From contig AZLU01000201.1 of the NCBI GenBank assembly GCA_002224055.1, positions 1 through 64,000 of the forward strand: 64,000 nt of DNA, written 5' to 3'. Position 1 is the stretch's first letter. The number at the start of each line of letters is the position of its first letter. Below the pieces are notes generated by a model that was not told the origin of the DNA, made no database searches, and was given only the letters and a program-made list of their open reading frames with translations. Positions 1 through 13,500 of the stretch are shown one piece after another. The DNA is from Pezizomycotina sp. ARF18. Lineage: Eukaryota; Ascomycota. The position numbers and the translations under genes are program-made.

Positions 1-663
1 TGTGGGAGTGGTTAATAATGTAGTCTTGTTTGTGGGTTAGGGAAGCGAGACCTGAAAAGTGAGGAAATGAGGATAGCAGAGCCCTCAAACGATCGAGAAA
101 AAGTAGCGGTGTCGGTGATGAGGACAAGATCGCCCCACGGCCAGGAAATTGCAAACAGTTCCTATTAGGCCTTGCCTCCAATCTACCTTTTCCCTTTTAT
201 AATCTCTATAAGCAAAGCTAATACATCTTCGCCTTTAGAACACTCCGGTTTCCAAAAGTTTTCAACTACTTCAGTTGCCCCGACCCTGCAGCAAGAAGCG
301 GATTCCGTGCTGTCAACGTTCCTCCACCACAGGCGCATCTGACTCCAGGGAAACCCGATAACCTTTTCGCACTATAACGAGCCCGACTGAAAGCCTTCAT
401 CGCATGTGCCAGGCAACGCAGTCATCGTCGGAGGGCCCGGTGCGACAACTTCGGAAGCTCGGTTAGTCGGGCGCACGAGCACGGCGACCACAACCACGCT
501 CCTCCGATGAGTCGCGAACGCACCTTGCCGGAATTTTCAACCCTCAAAACCGTCTCCCTCCTCCTCCTAATCACGGAATTCACATCACCAACCTCCTCCA
601 TCGCCCCGGTCGGCAGGACTGCCCGCTTCTTCTCAGATTTCCAAACCAAACCCTTAAACGGCT

Positions 664-1143
664 ATGCGCGGACCGAGCCCAGCGCTTTCGAAGGCCCTAA
701 CTTTCCCTCCCGTAGAGGCTCTTCCCGAATCGGAGGACATGATGGAAACGATGCAGAATGATTTAGAGAGGATAAAAAAGTATGATGGGGTGATCGATTC
801 CATCATTAAAACTCAACGAGAGGATCGTGAAAGGCTTCGTCAACAGAAGCTCAAATCGATGCATAAGCGAGAGAACGAGATGCTTAAAAAGGGAAGCACC
901 GATACCTATCTCAAGAATCTCTGATAAGGTTGACATCTACAAAGAATCTTGATAGGAGAAATCTCTCCGAGTCAAGCTCATGGAGTTGTTTTCCAAAGAA
1001 GAAGATATCCTAAAAAGAGATGACGCAACGACGAGCCCGTTTATTTCCCTTCGGGATTGTCGAGTCAGTCATATAAATGTTTCTGCGAAACATTCTGGTT
1101 ACCTGAAAAAGTTCTGGCCTCCTAACATTGGGACGACCCTTTA
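664..1143 (+). CDS. hypothetical coiled-coil protein (weak)
   Basis: I do not recognise this protein. The 86-residue frame starting at 664 becomes strongly charged after about residue 28, with a helix-like stretch rich in Glu, Arg, Lys and Gln (around LERIKKYDGVIDSI and REDRERLRQQKL) typical of a short coiled coil. Just after its stop a neighbouring frame carries another charged stretch (VKLMELFSKEEDILKRDD) before stopping near 1143, so the true product may be longer and interrupted by an intron or an indel. An alternative 84-residue frame starting at 507 overlaps its beginning. No domain, signal peptide or partner is visible, and the flanks are gene-poor. It could be a chance ORF. Confidence 0.3.
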
Positions 1144-1194
1144 ATTTACACCTAATTTTAATAACATCCCTTTTCATTTTTACTACTAATGCTT

Positions 1195-1195
<1 letters not shown>

Positions 1196-1225
<30 letters not shown>
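1196..1225. repeat. poly-T run (30 nt)
   Basis: Uninterrupted run of about 30 T. It is one of at least fourteen A/T homopolymers of 18 nt or more in this window. No target-site duplication or element body was seen next to it. Confidence 0.9.
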
Positions 1226-1226
<1 letters not shown>

Positions 1227-2293
1227 GCTTTTAATTTCTGGTCAGGCAATTCGTCAACAGGGGGTGTACACGGATTTATATATATATATCTATATACATT
1301 TCATTATCTCTTCCTTTCTCAAGTATACATATCTTCACCATCGTTTTTCAACTTATTCCTTTCATATTCTCTAGCGGATGCTTTCTTTCAATATTCCTTC
1401 GATGATAGCGTTTTCCTTGCTAGTTTGCTTTTCTTGGATATCTTGTTTTCACTACCTGCTCCTTTTGTTCCCTTTTTTTCTCTTATCATCTTCGATTTTC
1501 AATTGCATTTTCGCATTGCATTTAGCCCTCCTTTCGCCCCGTTGGCGTTCATCGTTTATGTATCCGCTCCTTCTCGCCAGGTTTTCCCCCTTTTCTTCTT
1601 CCTCCGTCCGTCGTCCTTCTCTATCCTATTCGCCTTCTAATAACCCTTCATCTAATAACCCTTCACTTCACCAAAAAAACAAAAGCTCTCGTCTCGAGTA
1701 CACTCCTTCTATTTCTCCTTCCTTCTCAATGTCCTCCGTTCTCAGCACATACATTCATACAACCCTTTTACACACGCACACGGAGCCAAGAACACAACGG
1801 CATCGAAAAGCGAAGCGACCCTGCAAAGAAAAACACGAAAAACGGAATAGGGACGCTTAACTCTCTTGGATTTTATTACCTAATTATCCACCTATCTACG
1901 CTATCGCCTTTCTATATATATATACATATATTTTAATTTTTAAAATAATATTTTTTATCTTCTGTCTAATAAGGATGTTTCTTAGGCATGTATGTAAAAA
2001 AACGAAAATTCTCGAAAATGGGTGTTTTTTTTGTGTTGATTATTTACCTGAATCGCAGAGACTAAGCTTAAAAAAGCTAAAGAAAAAAAAATATCTAAAT
2101 AAAAATACAAAACAAAAAAGGCCTCCAATGGTTGACTGGAGTGCATTTTCTTTCCAGAAGCTACGAGACACCTAGCAAGATAAAACGAACCAATAGTCTA
2201 GCTAATTCCTTGTATAACTGTATTCGAGATCTGCCTGCCGCATATGCATCTCCTAGTCGGCGAGAAAAAAACTTGATGTTCAAGGTCAAGGGA

Positions 2294-2296
<3 letters not shown>

Positions 2297-2327
<31 letters not shown>
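2297..2327. repeat. poly-T run (31 nt)
   Basis: Uninterrupted run of about 31 T in the gene-poor left part. A 22-nt T run follows at 2772-2793. Confidence 0.9.
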
Positions 2328-2328
<1 letters not shown>

Positions 2329-2486
2329 AGCCACGGGAGAGGGCGATATCGATAGTAATATTTGGGAAAAAGGATAGCGGACGCGTGAGGGATGAGAGAG
2401 ACGAGTAGAGGGAGTAGACGAGGGGAAGGGCGGGCTCTTTTTCTTTTTTTTCTTTTTCTTTTTTTTTCCTATTCTCGCGTGTTATT

Positions 2487-2530
2487 TTTTAGCCAATATC
2501 TAGATTTTTAGCCAATACCTAGATTTTTTG
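2487..2530. repeat. two-copy direct repeat, about 20 bp
   Basis: The motif TAGCCAATATCTAGATTTT is followed directly by a near copy with one substitution (AATACC for AATATC), then more T. It is a small tandem duplication with no clear function. Confidence 0.75.
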
Positions 2531-2612
2531 CCTCACTGGAATTCAGGATCGCCAAACGATGCGCTGGCGTCACTTAAAAGCTATTAGAAGATACCACTAC
2601 ATTGTAAAAGAA

Positions 2613-2615
2613 GTA

Positions 2616-2655
<40 letters not shown>
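2613..2655. repeat. (AC)n(AG)n compound microsatellite
   Basis: About ten AC units run straight into about eleven AG units. Plain microsatellite. Confidence 0.95.
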
Positions 2656-5600
2656 AAGTCTTAAAACCTGGCGTGATTTTTATATTATATATATATTCTT
2701 AACCAGGGACATTATAAAGCACTATACCGAAGTTAATGGGAAACATCATTCTTTAACCATTTAACTTACCCTTTTTTTTTTTTTTTTTTTTTTGGTTTGT
2801 GGTAGTAGTACCTGGCATGACTGCGCTAATCAGTGCATCAGCGACCAGTCACGTGCCAGTCAATCGAAGCTGCAGAGACGGTATAAGTTCAATTTTGGGG
2901 GAAATTTCTGCCGCTGGGGATGCGGACTTGTCAAGATCTCCAGAAATGGTTTCATCTTGCGCTTATGGGCTAGGGAAAAAAAAATCTTGTAAAGATCACC
3001 GGCATGTTGAACCATTGTGGATCATGATATCAGAAATCCCTCTTTTTGGATTGTTCGATTTCCATTTTTATTCTCTATCTTTTTCCATTTTCCAGGAACT
3101 CGAAAGATCTTCATGTTTCGGCTGTTTGCTTGCTAGTGGCTCCTTTTTTGGATTACATTTATAGTATCATCTCTCGTGCTGGCAAACTCGACATCATGCA
3201 AGTTTCTTTTGGATTTGGTTATCAACGCGACACACAGAAATATGCATATACAGAATCTGGCCAACAATAGCAATGATTAGTCACTATTATTAACCCGAAA
3301 TTCGAAAAATAGAGCCCTAGAGCATCGCGTATCAAGATCACGACAAAGTTCCAATGTTTAATACGCCCTGTTAATCTTCTAAGCTTGCTTTTCCTCAATA
3401 TGCAAGTTACTTTTCCCGCGATATAATTAGCACAGAGTGGGGAAAGGGTGAGGATTGGGGAATGTCCTCGAATGCCGTCCTCTTTGAGGATACCGGAAAG
3501 GCGGGGGGCGTACGGGTTCTATAACAGTATACAAGCTAGCAGCATCCAACTCCGTGAATTGAAAATAGAAATCCCGCTCCGTCTGGATCTCACCCTTCCG
3601 AGGCAAATCTTTATTATACTTTTCGCATGAATCTTGTACGGTTATAGGAGTTGTTCCTTTCCTAATCTCTTCGTTAATCTAGTTGAACCTTGATACTTCG
3701 ACGCTATACTAACCAAGTATGATTATATTCCTGTACCTAAAATTAACCATTCAGCGGTGCTGGCTTCTTAAGCATTGCAATGGTTTTTCTCGCACGAACG
3801 TCAACACAACGTCAAAGGAAAATATGGCTTGCCATGTCAATTGATTCCTCTTTTTCTCACACGAATTTGGAGGGAATGACGATTGTTTGAAAAACATCTC
3901 AGCAAAACGTTTAAGTTTCTCTTCTTCTCTGTGAAAATAAAATACTTGAAATGTTTTTAAAGCACAAGTATTGAAGTAGCTCTTCAATAATATCGTGAAT
4001 CAACACGGACTCCGCGTATTAAATCTAGATCTAAACCCAACTCGAAAAAAAAGGGGGGAATAGAAAGATAAGTGTAAAGTGATATACTGCTTCTCTTCGC
4101 GGTGGTACCGCAGATTCCGAGATATCCTTTTTTGTTATACACACCCTGGACGTCTTCCAGTGATACCCAGAGTGAATACATCCTTGTATCAGTGGTAGTA
4201 TTAGGCGTATGATTTTCATTGTTTCTGGATTCTGAACTTTTGGTGCCATAGCTCGAAGCGCTACCGCTAACGATGTCTAATCTTAAACTTATGGCTATGG
4301 CCACCATCCTGTCCTGAGCTGCCGCATCGTATTAGGTATCAAAGCCGCACTTGAAGGTTGGTATTAGTACGTCTTCTATACGATCCGACTCAGGATATTC
4401 ACAAGGAGACGAAGAAAAAAGGGCACATTAGTAATTCGAATGTAAAACATTGGAAGGACAGAACTTCAGGGTTTGTGTCGATTCGTCCTGAGGAAGGGCT
4501 AGAGCGCTCGAGAAAGAGAAGGAGCAAGTTTTAGTGAACCCTTTGCCGCCTTCGCCCCTGATCTGGAGATACCTGAGTATACTGGTGAACTAGAGCTCAT
4601 GTTCATAGGTAGGTAACCCAGGGTATCGATATCCGGTATCGCCCGTTGATAATACCCGCACGGCAGCTTAGTTTACACTCGATGGGCCAGGGGTAAATAA
4701 GTAAATTTTTTGGAAAGTATTCTAGCTTAAGATTAATATTTCAGTGGCCTTCTCGGAATGAACCAATGCGGCTCGATTTAAGCGACCCCAAACTTTTACT
4801 TATATTGCTGCGGTATACTGGCCTCCCACTCACCAATTTCTTCCTTCGAAAGTAGCATGAACGTCGACAATCGAGTGGGGACGTGGCTCCTCCTTGTCTT
4901 TCTATGGCTTAACTCTGGCTCCTGTGTTTTCATTAACTATTCTATATACTCGCTGGTAAAGCAAACGAGTTTATGGTTTGGCTGTTTTCTTGTACAACCC
5001 TAATCTCTGCATGATTTGATATGCTTCTCTCCTTGTTCCAGCCTTGTTGTCCGTGCTCGCTGAGTCCGCATCTTCTTAAACGAACATACGCTCTTTCGGA
5101 TTCATCGCACTTCCTCAGGATATCTTCTTCCCCTTAAATGTTAACCCACTTGATTATTGCAGTTTTCTTACATTCTTTTTGCTTTAGAAGGATAGACTTT
5201 GAGAGGCTTGTAAGTTATTAACGTCTGGCTATTCCAACAACGATGTTGCCTTCGTCTAAACGGGTACGCTCCGTTCTTCCTCACTCCTATACCGATAGTC
5301 CACCTTGCGCCTTGCAAAATCCTAGGTCTCGGCTTCATTCCCTGAACCTTCCATAATCATGTTTACATATTCGTAGATCATCTAATATACGGTGATAAAG
5401 ACAGAGCGGCGGCTCCGTACTCTCCCTGATCGACTACCCCGGTGACTTTCCCGAACGCCCTGGCGAATCCATCATATGGTGTAGGTTCGTGTGAAATGAA
5501 GTCTTGTTTACAAGGCGAGCTATTCATCTTCATTATCGCTACATATACCTTTGAATTAATTGTACGCGGTTCTTTATGTGTAGAAGTATACGAGCGAATC

Positions 5601-6028
5601 CCCGAACAACCGACAACCCCGATCCTGCGTATAAGGTATAATCCCTAATACTCAACGCCTTTCAGATAAACAATGTAACTCCGTACCTTATCCTCAAAGG
5701 ATAATCTCCAAAGAGTTCGAGCTAGCTATTGACCCTTGTATGCTAACTTTCTTATTGCCGTATTACTCGAGAAACCGGAAGGAACAAGCTAGCTATTCGC
5801 CAGTAATGTTGTTAATGTTTTTCACCATCGACAGCAATAATAGTTAGAGTAAATTTCCCCCTCTAGCTAATATCGTATAGCTGTAATATCTAGTCTAGTA
5901 GATCTGTTTAGCCTGCAAATATATTTATACTGAGCGCGGCAGAAAGGATTCGGTTATATACGTTATACTACTTAAGCGTTGCAAGTTTCTTATCTCTTAG
6001 AGGCTAAAATTTGTTTTACAAAGTGCAA

Positions 6029-6030
<2 letters not shown>

Positions 6031-6060
<30 letters not shown>
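6031..6060. repeat. poly-T run (30 nt)
   Basis: Uninterrupted T run that directly abuts the TATGGCAA tandem array to its right. Confidence 0.9.
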
Positions 6061-6129
6061 CGTATGGCAAATTTTTTTGGTATGGCAAATTTTTTATATG
6101 GCGAGTTTTTATATGGCAATTTTTTATAT
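6061..6129. repeat. degenerate tandem repeat of TATGGCAATTTTTT type
   Basis: Four successive copies of a roughly 16-nt unit, each TATGGC plus a short A/G stretch plus a T run, differing mainly in T-run length. The array starts immediately after a 30-nt T homopolymer, so the whole block looks produced by replication slippage. Confidence 0.8.
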
Positions 6130-9100
6130 CAAGTAGGCGTAATTTTATAAATTAACTAGGTATAAAATAGGTACATCTGTTGTGGTACCTTTAATAACCG
6201 ACTGATCACTAAGTGAGATGCAAATTCTTGAACTAGTGATGAAAAAAAATACCCTCAATGAAAGTTAAGTTATATATGCCAAGTAGCTGCAAATTTACGA
6301 AAATTTCACAGTTTGTAAAAAGAGTCAAAAATGCAACACTTTAAGTGCGAAATTCCTCAATGTTTATACGTTTACACTTTTCGAAAAGTTGTCTCAAACC
6401 TCCTGCCTTTCCTCTCTCCCGGCGGCGGGACTGAATCTCCATTTCTTCAGGTGAATATTGAAATATGTTTCTCGTATCCCCTGGTTGATCTTATACGTTG
6501 TTTATAGCCCCTTTACAGAGCCCAAAAGATCCTGATCTCCAATTTTGCCTTCCAGTGGTATCTTTAGCTATCACCGTCTGGATGCCGTTGCTAACACAGC
6601 AGATGTACGGCAGTATTGACTTTCTCACTTTTTTCCAGTGCTTCCAAGGTACTAACATTGTGTGCTATAAATTTCAACAAGCCGGAGGTCCAATCATGGT
6701 AGATACATAAACCTATGGCTGAAGTTTGCAGAATTACTTTGCCGCTTGTAAGACCTAGTATATCGTTACAAGTTCTGTAGGGTAAAGAGCATAAGTAAGA
6801 AACATTTTTAAATACCAACGCTTGCATTTTAAATTCATACATTCTCAGAAACTTTCGCTTAAAAATCCTTTTATATTGGTAGGATCTCCCCGAATCATGA
6901 CTTGGAGGATCCTTATAATGGTAAAGTTTTATTCGTATGGTTATATACCTTTAAATCAAGAACGGATAAAATAAATTTCATTGCGTTTTTACGAATTGTG
7001 AAATATTTCTGAAAGGTTTTAATCAGCAACAACGTTACTAAAAGGCTTGCATGGTGACTATAGGGTTCGATCTGTCGAAATTTGTCTCAAGCAGACTCAT
7101 GGAACATTACGCCTCTAAGACTGAAATTATTGAACTTTCTGCACTTATCCCGTCAATGCCATAAATTATAAAGCACTTACAAAGGGAGGTCGGCAGTAGT
7201 AACACAGTATGTACGAATCCGCAACAGCTAACCTTTAGGTGTAAAAGCGAGAGTTGATACAAAGCGTCGCAGCGGCCGCACCTAGGCTTAGGATAAATAG
7301 GAGCCTGTAGCAAGCATCAAGCTGCTTCGAATAGAAGCCTGTTCGTCGCCAGCTTAAGCGCCTTCGCAATATTCGTATAAATGTGATGAGGCTCTTAAAG
7401 TCACTTATAATCAACTTCATCACATATTGCAATTGCGCAATATATTTTGTTTCATGTAAGTAGGTTCATTTAAGAATCGAGATTATAGGAGCGTGCATAA
7501 GGGAAATAACCTGGGAATCATTCTTTGCGAATTTTAGGAATTGAACTTATTATCGAAGCGCCGGTAGACTTTAATACAGACCGAGTAGTGTGCTGAAGAA
7601 AGAAATTAAGTAGCTCGTACGAGACCTTTGATAAAAAAAAAGTCTTGAGGATGGAAAAAATGGAGAAGTCCGTAATGTGCATTCATATATGTTGAGTATT
7701 TCAATAGGCACAGGTCTAGAGAGCTATGAAAAATTAGACGCGACCTCTCCTAGTTTTAATATATATGTATAGTCCCGAAGACCCCGTTTACATTACCCAT
7801 TCGCCCTAATTCTGTGAAAATAGGAATTCGTAGTGATATATTGACTTTGTAACGATCTATTTTTTTTTTTTTTTAATATAAATTACTCGGTTGGTGGTTT
7901 CGTGGAATGTTCCATTTTTTATTCGAATATTCGTTCTACTGAGAAGACCTACCGAAATTAACTATCTTAGCGCTCCACATACTGAAATATCTTTACTAGG
8001 CTTTTCCTTTGTGTATTCCATACTTTGATGTGTTTTGCTCACCACCATTATAGAACGCCTCCTTATACCGCTGTATCAATGAGAACCAAGTATTTGAGGC
8101 CCAATGATTCTATGTCTGATACTCCTGTTCCGACTCAGATAGTGACCGGAGATAACCCTCCAAGGGCGGTTTTAGAAACAAATCGTTTATGAAGTCGCGT
8201 CAGTTATTTAACTTCGCGGCTGTTAGGTGGCCCTTCCGGCCTGAGCAGACGTAAGTGTTCCATCCTGGTAAATAGACATCTTCGGTTCGATAGTGACGCT
8301 CTTAAGGCTTTTGAGGCACTTTTGTATCCATTTTGAGTAAGGCGGATATGGAAGCAAGATCCTTGAATAGAGTTTTGCTAAAGCTCTTTCCACTCGGCCT
8401 CCCGATTCCATGGTGAGATTGTGGAATCCGAGGAAAAGATTGACGTTTTGGAGGTGCGGGTATAGGATGGGCGACCGCGTAGATATTCCTGAAAGTTTGA
8501 AGCTGCCGACGGGAATGCCGATTCTCAATCACGGGTATAAACCTAATAGCTAAGTCGCAAGTGGCGGTTCCTATGAACTACGGCCCGGCAAGAGCAGGAA
8601 GACGCCTCCGTTAAAACCATGACAAACTAAAATGGGCAATTTGGTGATACGAGTGGTGATCGCAATCGATGACTCACGACGGCTTCGATAAATGTGGCAA
8701 CGAGCACCCGTTTCGATCTCAGAGCGTGCGGTTCAATGTCTAGAGACATAGAAGACCGAACATGCTCTAGTCCGGTGTGACGTTTCTCCCTTCGCTTTGC
8801 CGTAATTGTACCTTGAATGGTTTGAGAACATTCTGCGGATGCCTTCAAGGAGAGGATTGCCCGCATACACGTAGGATGGCCTTAGGAATAAGATCATCAT
8901 ACATTCCAATATTTCGACGAGGTTTAAACCCTCGGATGGTCACCATTGGCTCCGGGAGAAAAAGGAGTTGTAAATATGCATTGTAGTATTCTTGCCTTCC
9001 TATCCTTGGTAAGTGCTACTTCCTGATATTTCGGGTTCCAGAGGATTTCGCCGACTCTAGATCTTGGAGCTGTGATAGATCACGAGCGACGGAGTATCAA

Positions 9101-9659
9101 CTTGAACAAATCCCGTGTATCCATCGTGTCGATATGCTTCGAAATGGCATATACACCGAAGTCCATTGGTAGTTCGCTAATGCGTGTAGCCTGTGCATGA
9201 AGGAAATGGGAGTCGGGCCTCTTCATGGGCAATAAATCTTTTTGCAACCGACCTCATTGTTGTCTACATATGCTTGACGGAAGCGAAGTGCGCCGGAAAA
9301 TCGTTCGGTACCGAAAGGGAAACAGGAGCTAGGAATCGTTCTAGAAACCTAGAGGACAGTACTGACTAGGGAGATATACATTTGAGCGTAAAGTTTGAAG
9401 GGCTTCTCTAGAAGTTGATATCCAGTCCGTGAGGCAAATGGTTAGAGTATATAATAATATCTTTTGCTTGAGGAAAGAAAGGGTCGGAGAAAAGGAAGAC
9501 AGACTTGTAGCTCCAATTCTTAGGTCTTTTAACCCGACAGATCACTTAGGGTCTGGTGGTGTGGTGTGATATTAGCGTGCAATGGGAACTAAATTGTTAA
9601 GTGTGTATTTCATTTTAATCACGACCGCGTAACACCCAAACAAGGGAATTCCTATCTCC

Positions 9660-9683
9660 AAAAAAAAAAAAAAAAAAAAAAAA
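9660..9683. repeat. poly-A run (24 nt)
   Basis: Uninterrupted A run with no recognisable element attached. Confidence 0.9.
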
Positions 9684-10550
9684 GTGAAGTAAGAAAAGAA
9701 CAAATAATAGACAGGCAAAAACTTACCGGTAGTTGCGAGGGTCTCCAGGATATAACGCATAGCAATAGAAAATTAATTATTTTATTTTTTTCTTTTTCTG
9801 ATCAAAAAATAGACGTAAAGAGTTTCGGGAAGTAGTACATAAAGCTGTAATTATTGAGAAGATCAAGAGAGCAAATTGAATGGATCGTGGCAGTAGCTAA
9901 GAGGAACAGTAGCCCGAGAAATCGCTACGTGTAGTAAATTATCTTCATCTTTTACCTTTTTGGCCCCGGCAGGATAGGTAATATGGTAATAATTTTGAAA
10001 ATGCAAAACTGGAATTATCAGGAGGAAGAAGATAGAAGGGCAGAACAAAAGGAGAACCGAGGGTAGAGCCCTAGGCTGTAAGAGAAAATCAGGTTTTCAC
10101 CTCCATAGCTCAGATTACAAGCAGCTCAGTATTTATTTTATTCTTGTTGACGATAGATACTACCTGTGGTTCGTAGCGCCAGGGGATCGTTTTCATCTCT
10201 ATATATGTTTTCCGTTTTATTTTACCGTTTGCATGCTAGTGCAGCTCCGAGAGAGAGAGAGAGAGATGCATGTCATCTTGTTCAATTTTATTTTCATTTA
10301 TTACTGTACTTTATTTTACTTTTTATTTTATTTTATTTTTATTATTATTTTTTTTTTTTTTTTTAAATTTAGTTATTTATTTTAGTTGTGTGCTGAGGAT
10401 CGTCTTTTATGTTGTTTTGTGCGTCGAAATGCTGTTCCTCTTATCCCCCCTTCGAAAATTCCCACCTGCCCTTCGGGAACCCAGCAGTAAGAACGGTCGT
10501 TAAGTACCCTTTCAATTCGTCTCTATTTATTCAAAGCATTACCTATCACG

Positions 10551-13500
10551 ATGACTAAGAAGAAACTGGTTGAGGTGGAGCCGATGGTGGCTACGAGGAA
10601 GCTCAAGCTCAAAGGTTAGTGCCCATTAAACCCTTAAAGTATAGCTTGAGCTTCGCAGACTTCGTTGAAGGCGAATTAGCCATTTTTAAGTGTCAAAATT
10701 TGCAGTGTCCTGTTTGCAGTCGTTTACCTCATCTTCTCCGAGCAATTGCCATCTGGTGCCTTCTTGTACTTGTTCATCTCTCTTCACTTTACTAATTCAT
10801 GTTTGTGCCTCTGTTCTGTGCTGCTTCCTATGCTGTCTTCTTTCTTTGTCCCCACAGTCTGTTATTCTGTCTGACTATAAAATGTGCCCTTTTACTACCG
10901 CCAATGCAAGCTGTTTACACAATAACCAATGCTATTTACATATCGTTTTCTTTGTTCCCGTTCTTTCATTCTTCAAGTTCTCGAAAGGGAACCCGCGTTT
11001 TCAAATTCGAGTCCTTGTATAGCTATGGGCACTATTTTGTCCTGGAGTGTAAAGGTTTGGTGCTTCATTTCATTCTCCCACTTTCCTTCCCAACCACAAA
11101 GCAGGTTCAGTTTACCGTTGACGGTGCATGAAAGAGCCATTCGAGGCCTCCGCGGTGGTTCCTTGGTCCTTCCGTTCCTGTACTCTCCTTTCTTTTTCTC
11201 TCCTCTTTTTAGTCTAATGCATGACAACGGTGTCAAAGAACAAGGAGGTGGTAGGAAGCTCCCGTCCATCTCCCTTCATCTCGTTTGTTTTTTTTTTATC
11301 CTTTTTTTATTATCCTTTTTTATTTCCTCTTGCCGCCTCCAATTGTTTTCTCTTCTCTTCCTCTCTCTCCTTTCCCCTACTTTTTCCCATCCAAACCAAA
11401 AAGAAAAGAAAAAAACACCCCTTCCCTGTGTACTACTTTTCATCTTTCCCTCCCTCCGATCATCTAGCAGTCTTCCATTCTCCTCCACTTCTTTCGAAAC
11501 CCAGGCTCTCTACTCATCTTTGCCTGCAGCAGACCCTGTCGCCTACTTCTCGCTAACACTGTAAAGATCCGAAACCATTTTCCTCCTATGACTTGAGCAC
11601 GAAAGCAACCGCAAGCTCAGTAACGCAGGCTCGAGTATCGGTCACTAATAGATCCTCAATTCGTCGAAGTAATCAGGATGAAGTGAGTACTTGCCCTACA
11701 CTTTGTGTCTATATTTCTTATAGCTAACAGTTGCTCTTTTTTTTGGTGTGTTTTTTAGGATAATAAAGATGGGGGGGCGACCCTTGAAGCCGGCAAGGGC
11801 CGTAACTTGTCGTCCAAGGGCGACCAGTACAACGAGGAAGGCGGCGTGAGTATTTGCCCTACACTCCGTGTTTACATTGCTTACAGCTAACAATTACTCT
11901 TTTGTTTTGTGTATTTTTGGAGTGGTGGATGAGACCGAGTCATCTGATGCCGACACATATGTTCACTTGTCGTCCGAGGGCGACGAGTACGACGAGGAAG
12001 GCGGCGTGAGTACCTACCCTACACTTTAGGTTTGCATTGCTCATAGTTAACGGTTCCCCCGTTTTTTACGTTTTAGAGCGGTGAATACAGCGAGTGGCTT
12101 TCCGATGTAGATGAGGGCGGTGACCCTACGTCCGATGGCAAGGAGCTCGACGGCGAGTTCGATAACGAGGGGTTAGATGATGAGGAGTTCGACGACGACG
12201 AGGATTGGGAAGGTGAGGATGAAGAATTCGCTTTGAGGAGGAGCTCGAGAATGAAACGGTATTAGCAGTGAAATGCCATCCTACGTTACGATAAAGGCTA
12301 ACTCTTTTATTAGGACGGATATGAGGAAGATTCGGATTCGGAGCTTGCCATTACATCGAAGAGGAAGAGAAAGGCAGTAAGTATTTTTTGAGGGCATTTC
12401 CCTTCCATTACTTCATTTCCTTTCTCTAGAGAACGTTGCTAATTAGTTAAAACAGAAAAGCGACTCTGTATGGCGCTAGATTTGGCCATGCTACTGAACG
12501 AGCGGTTAACCGTTGCAGTCCGCATTAACAGCCTCCCTTCCTATCTGTGGCCTTACGGGGCGACTCACCCCGAAACGCGAGCCAACTTGCAAGACCAACT
12601 CTGATTGAAAAATTGTGGCAGCTGCTGTCGCGCCTTATGAAAAGATGCTTTCGCTCGATACCATCTCCCACAACCTTCTACGAAAATACAGCACCCAACC
12701 TCAAAGGCTCACAAATGATCTGGGAGTCTATTGTATAACGATTTAAAAGCTGACAGATAATGGGCCTCGTAGCGGGATTTACGTGGGACTTGCGGTGGCG
12801 ACTTCCCACTTGGTAGATGCAACTGGGCTCCGTAACTGCCTCCCGCACGGCCCTGGAACGAAAGGTACAGAACATCGGAGGTGAAGCGAGCTGAAGCCAA
12901 GGGATCAAAAAGCACCTTTACAGCCGATTTGATGAGTCCTTCCCGTCGCCTTGCATTCTAGCGATGTTGCCGAATAGACTCCGCGAGTGAAACTCGTATA
13001 AATCTTCTGGAGCTTATCGAAGCAGCTTGCATTGTATTTCTTAGATCTTCAGACTACGAAGGCTCGAGGGGGATCGAGCGCTCTAGGGAAGGCTTTTGAA
13101 CCTCCCAGGCTATCCTACGAACGAAACCTCGGGGGTTTCAACCAGACTTTTGGCTTAAGAATCCTTTAGGGGAGCTACATCACTGGAGGCCGAAGTTCGA
13201 GCTTTACTCTCTGATGATGGATTATGCACTAGAGTATACCTCGAAAAAACGGGCGGTGCATTAATCATTCAATCTTCACGATCGGCCATACGGATTCGCC
13301 TTAAGAGAGGAAGATTTCCTAGACCCGGTATGGGAGAATATATGGGCAACCGTTTCCGATCGCAGAAGAATTATTCTTGCGTTAGACAAGGCCACACAAG
13401 CCTTCAAAGTTAAGCCTTTGAGCCTGGGAAGTACGTGGGTTAACCTTGCTCACATTGAAATCGATAAAGTCTCGAAGCCTGCGAAGCCTGCGAAGCAAGC

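Larger units (their letters stand above)
1144..10550. other. gene-poor AT-rich region
   Basis: No protein could be recognised on either strand in these 9.4 kb; all ORFs are short and of biased or random composition. The stretch contains several poly-T runs, a dinucleotide microsatellite and two small tandem repeats listed separately. Slightly longer overlapping minus-strand ORFs sit near 8.2-8.9 kb but show no family signature. It could be ordinary intergenic DNA or the decayed remains of repeats too old to read by eye. Confidence 0.6.

Noticed and set aside
1128-1860. Phe/Leu/Ser-rich plus-strand ORFs of 160-170 aa resembling membrane proteins
   Set aside because: They are translations of poly-T and T/C-rich DNA; hydrophobicity arises from base composition.
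8223-8986. Cluster of overlapping 70-100 aa ORFs on both strands that might be a decayed transposon
   Set aside because: No family motif, terminal repeat or consistent reading frame was visible; ORF lengths are only slightly above chance.
9660-9683. Poly-A runs taken as tails of SINE or LINE insertions
   Set aside because: No element body, RNA polymerase III boxes or target-site duplication could be seen beside the runs inspected.
10615-11566. Several 110-211 aa ORFs between exon 1 and exon 2 of the unknown gene
   Set aside because: Pyrimidine-rich, Phe/Ser/Leu-biased translations typical of intron or leader DNA; no conserved segment.
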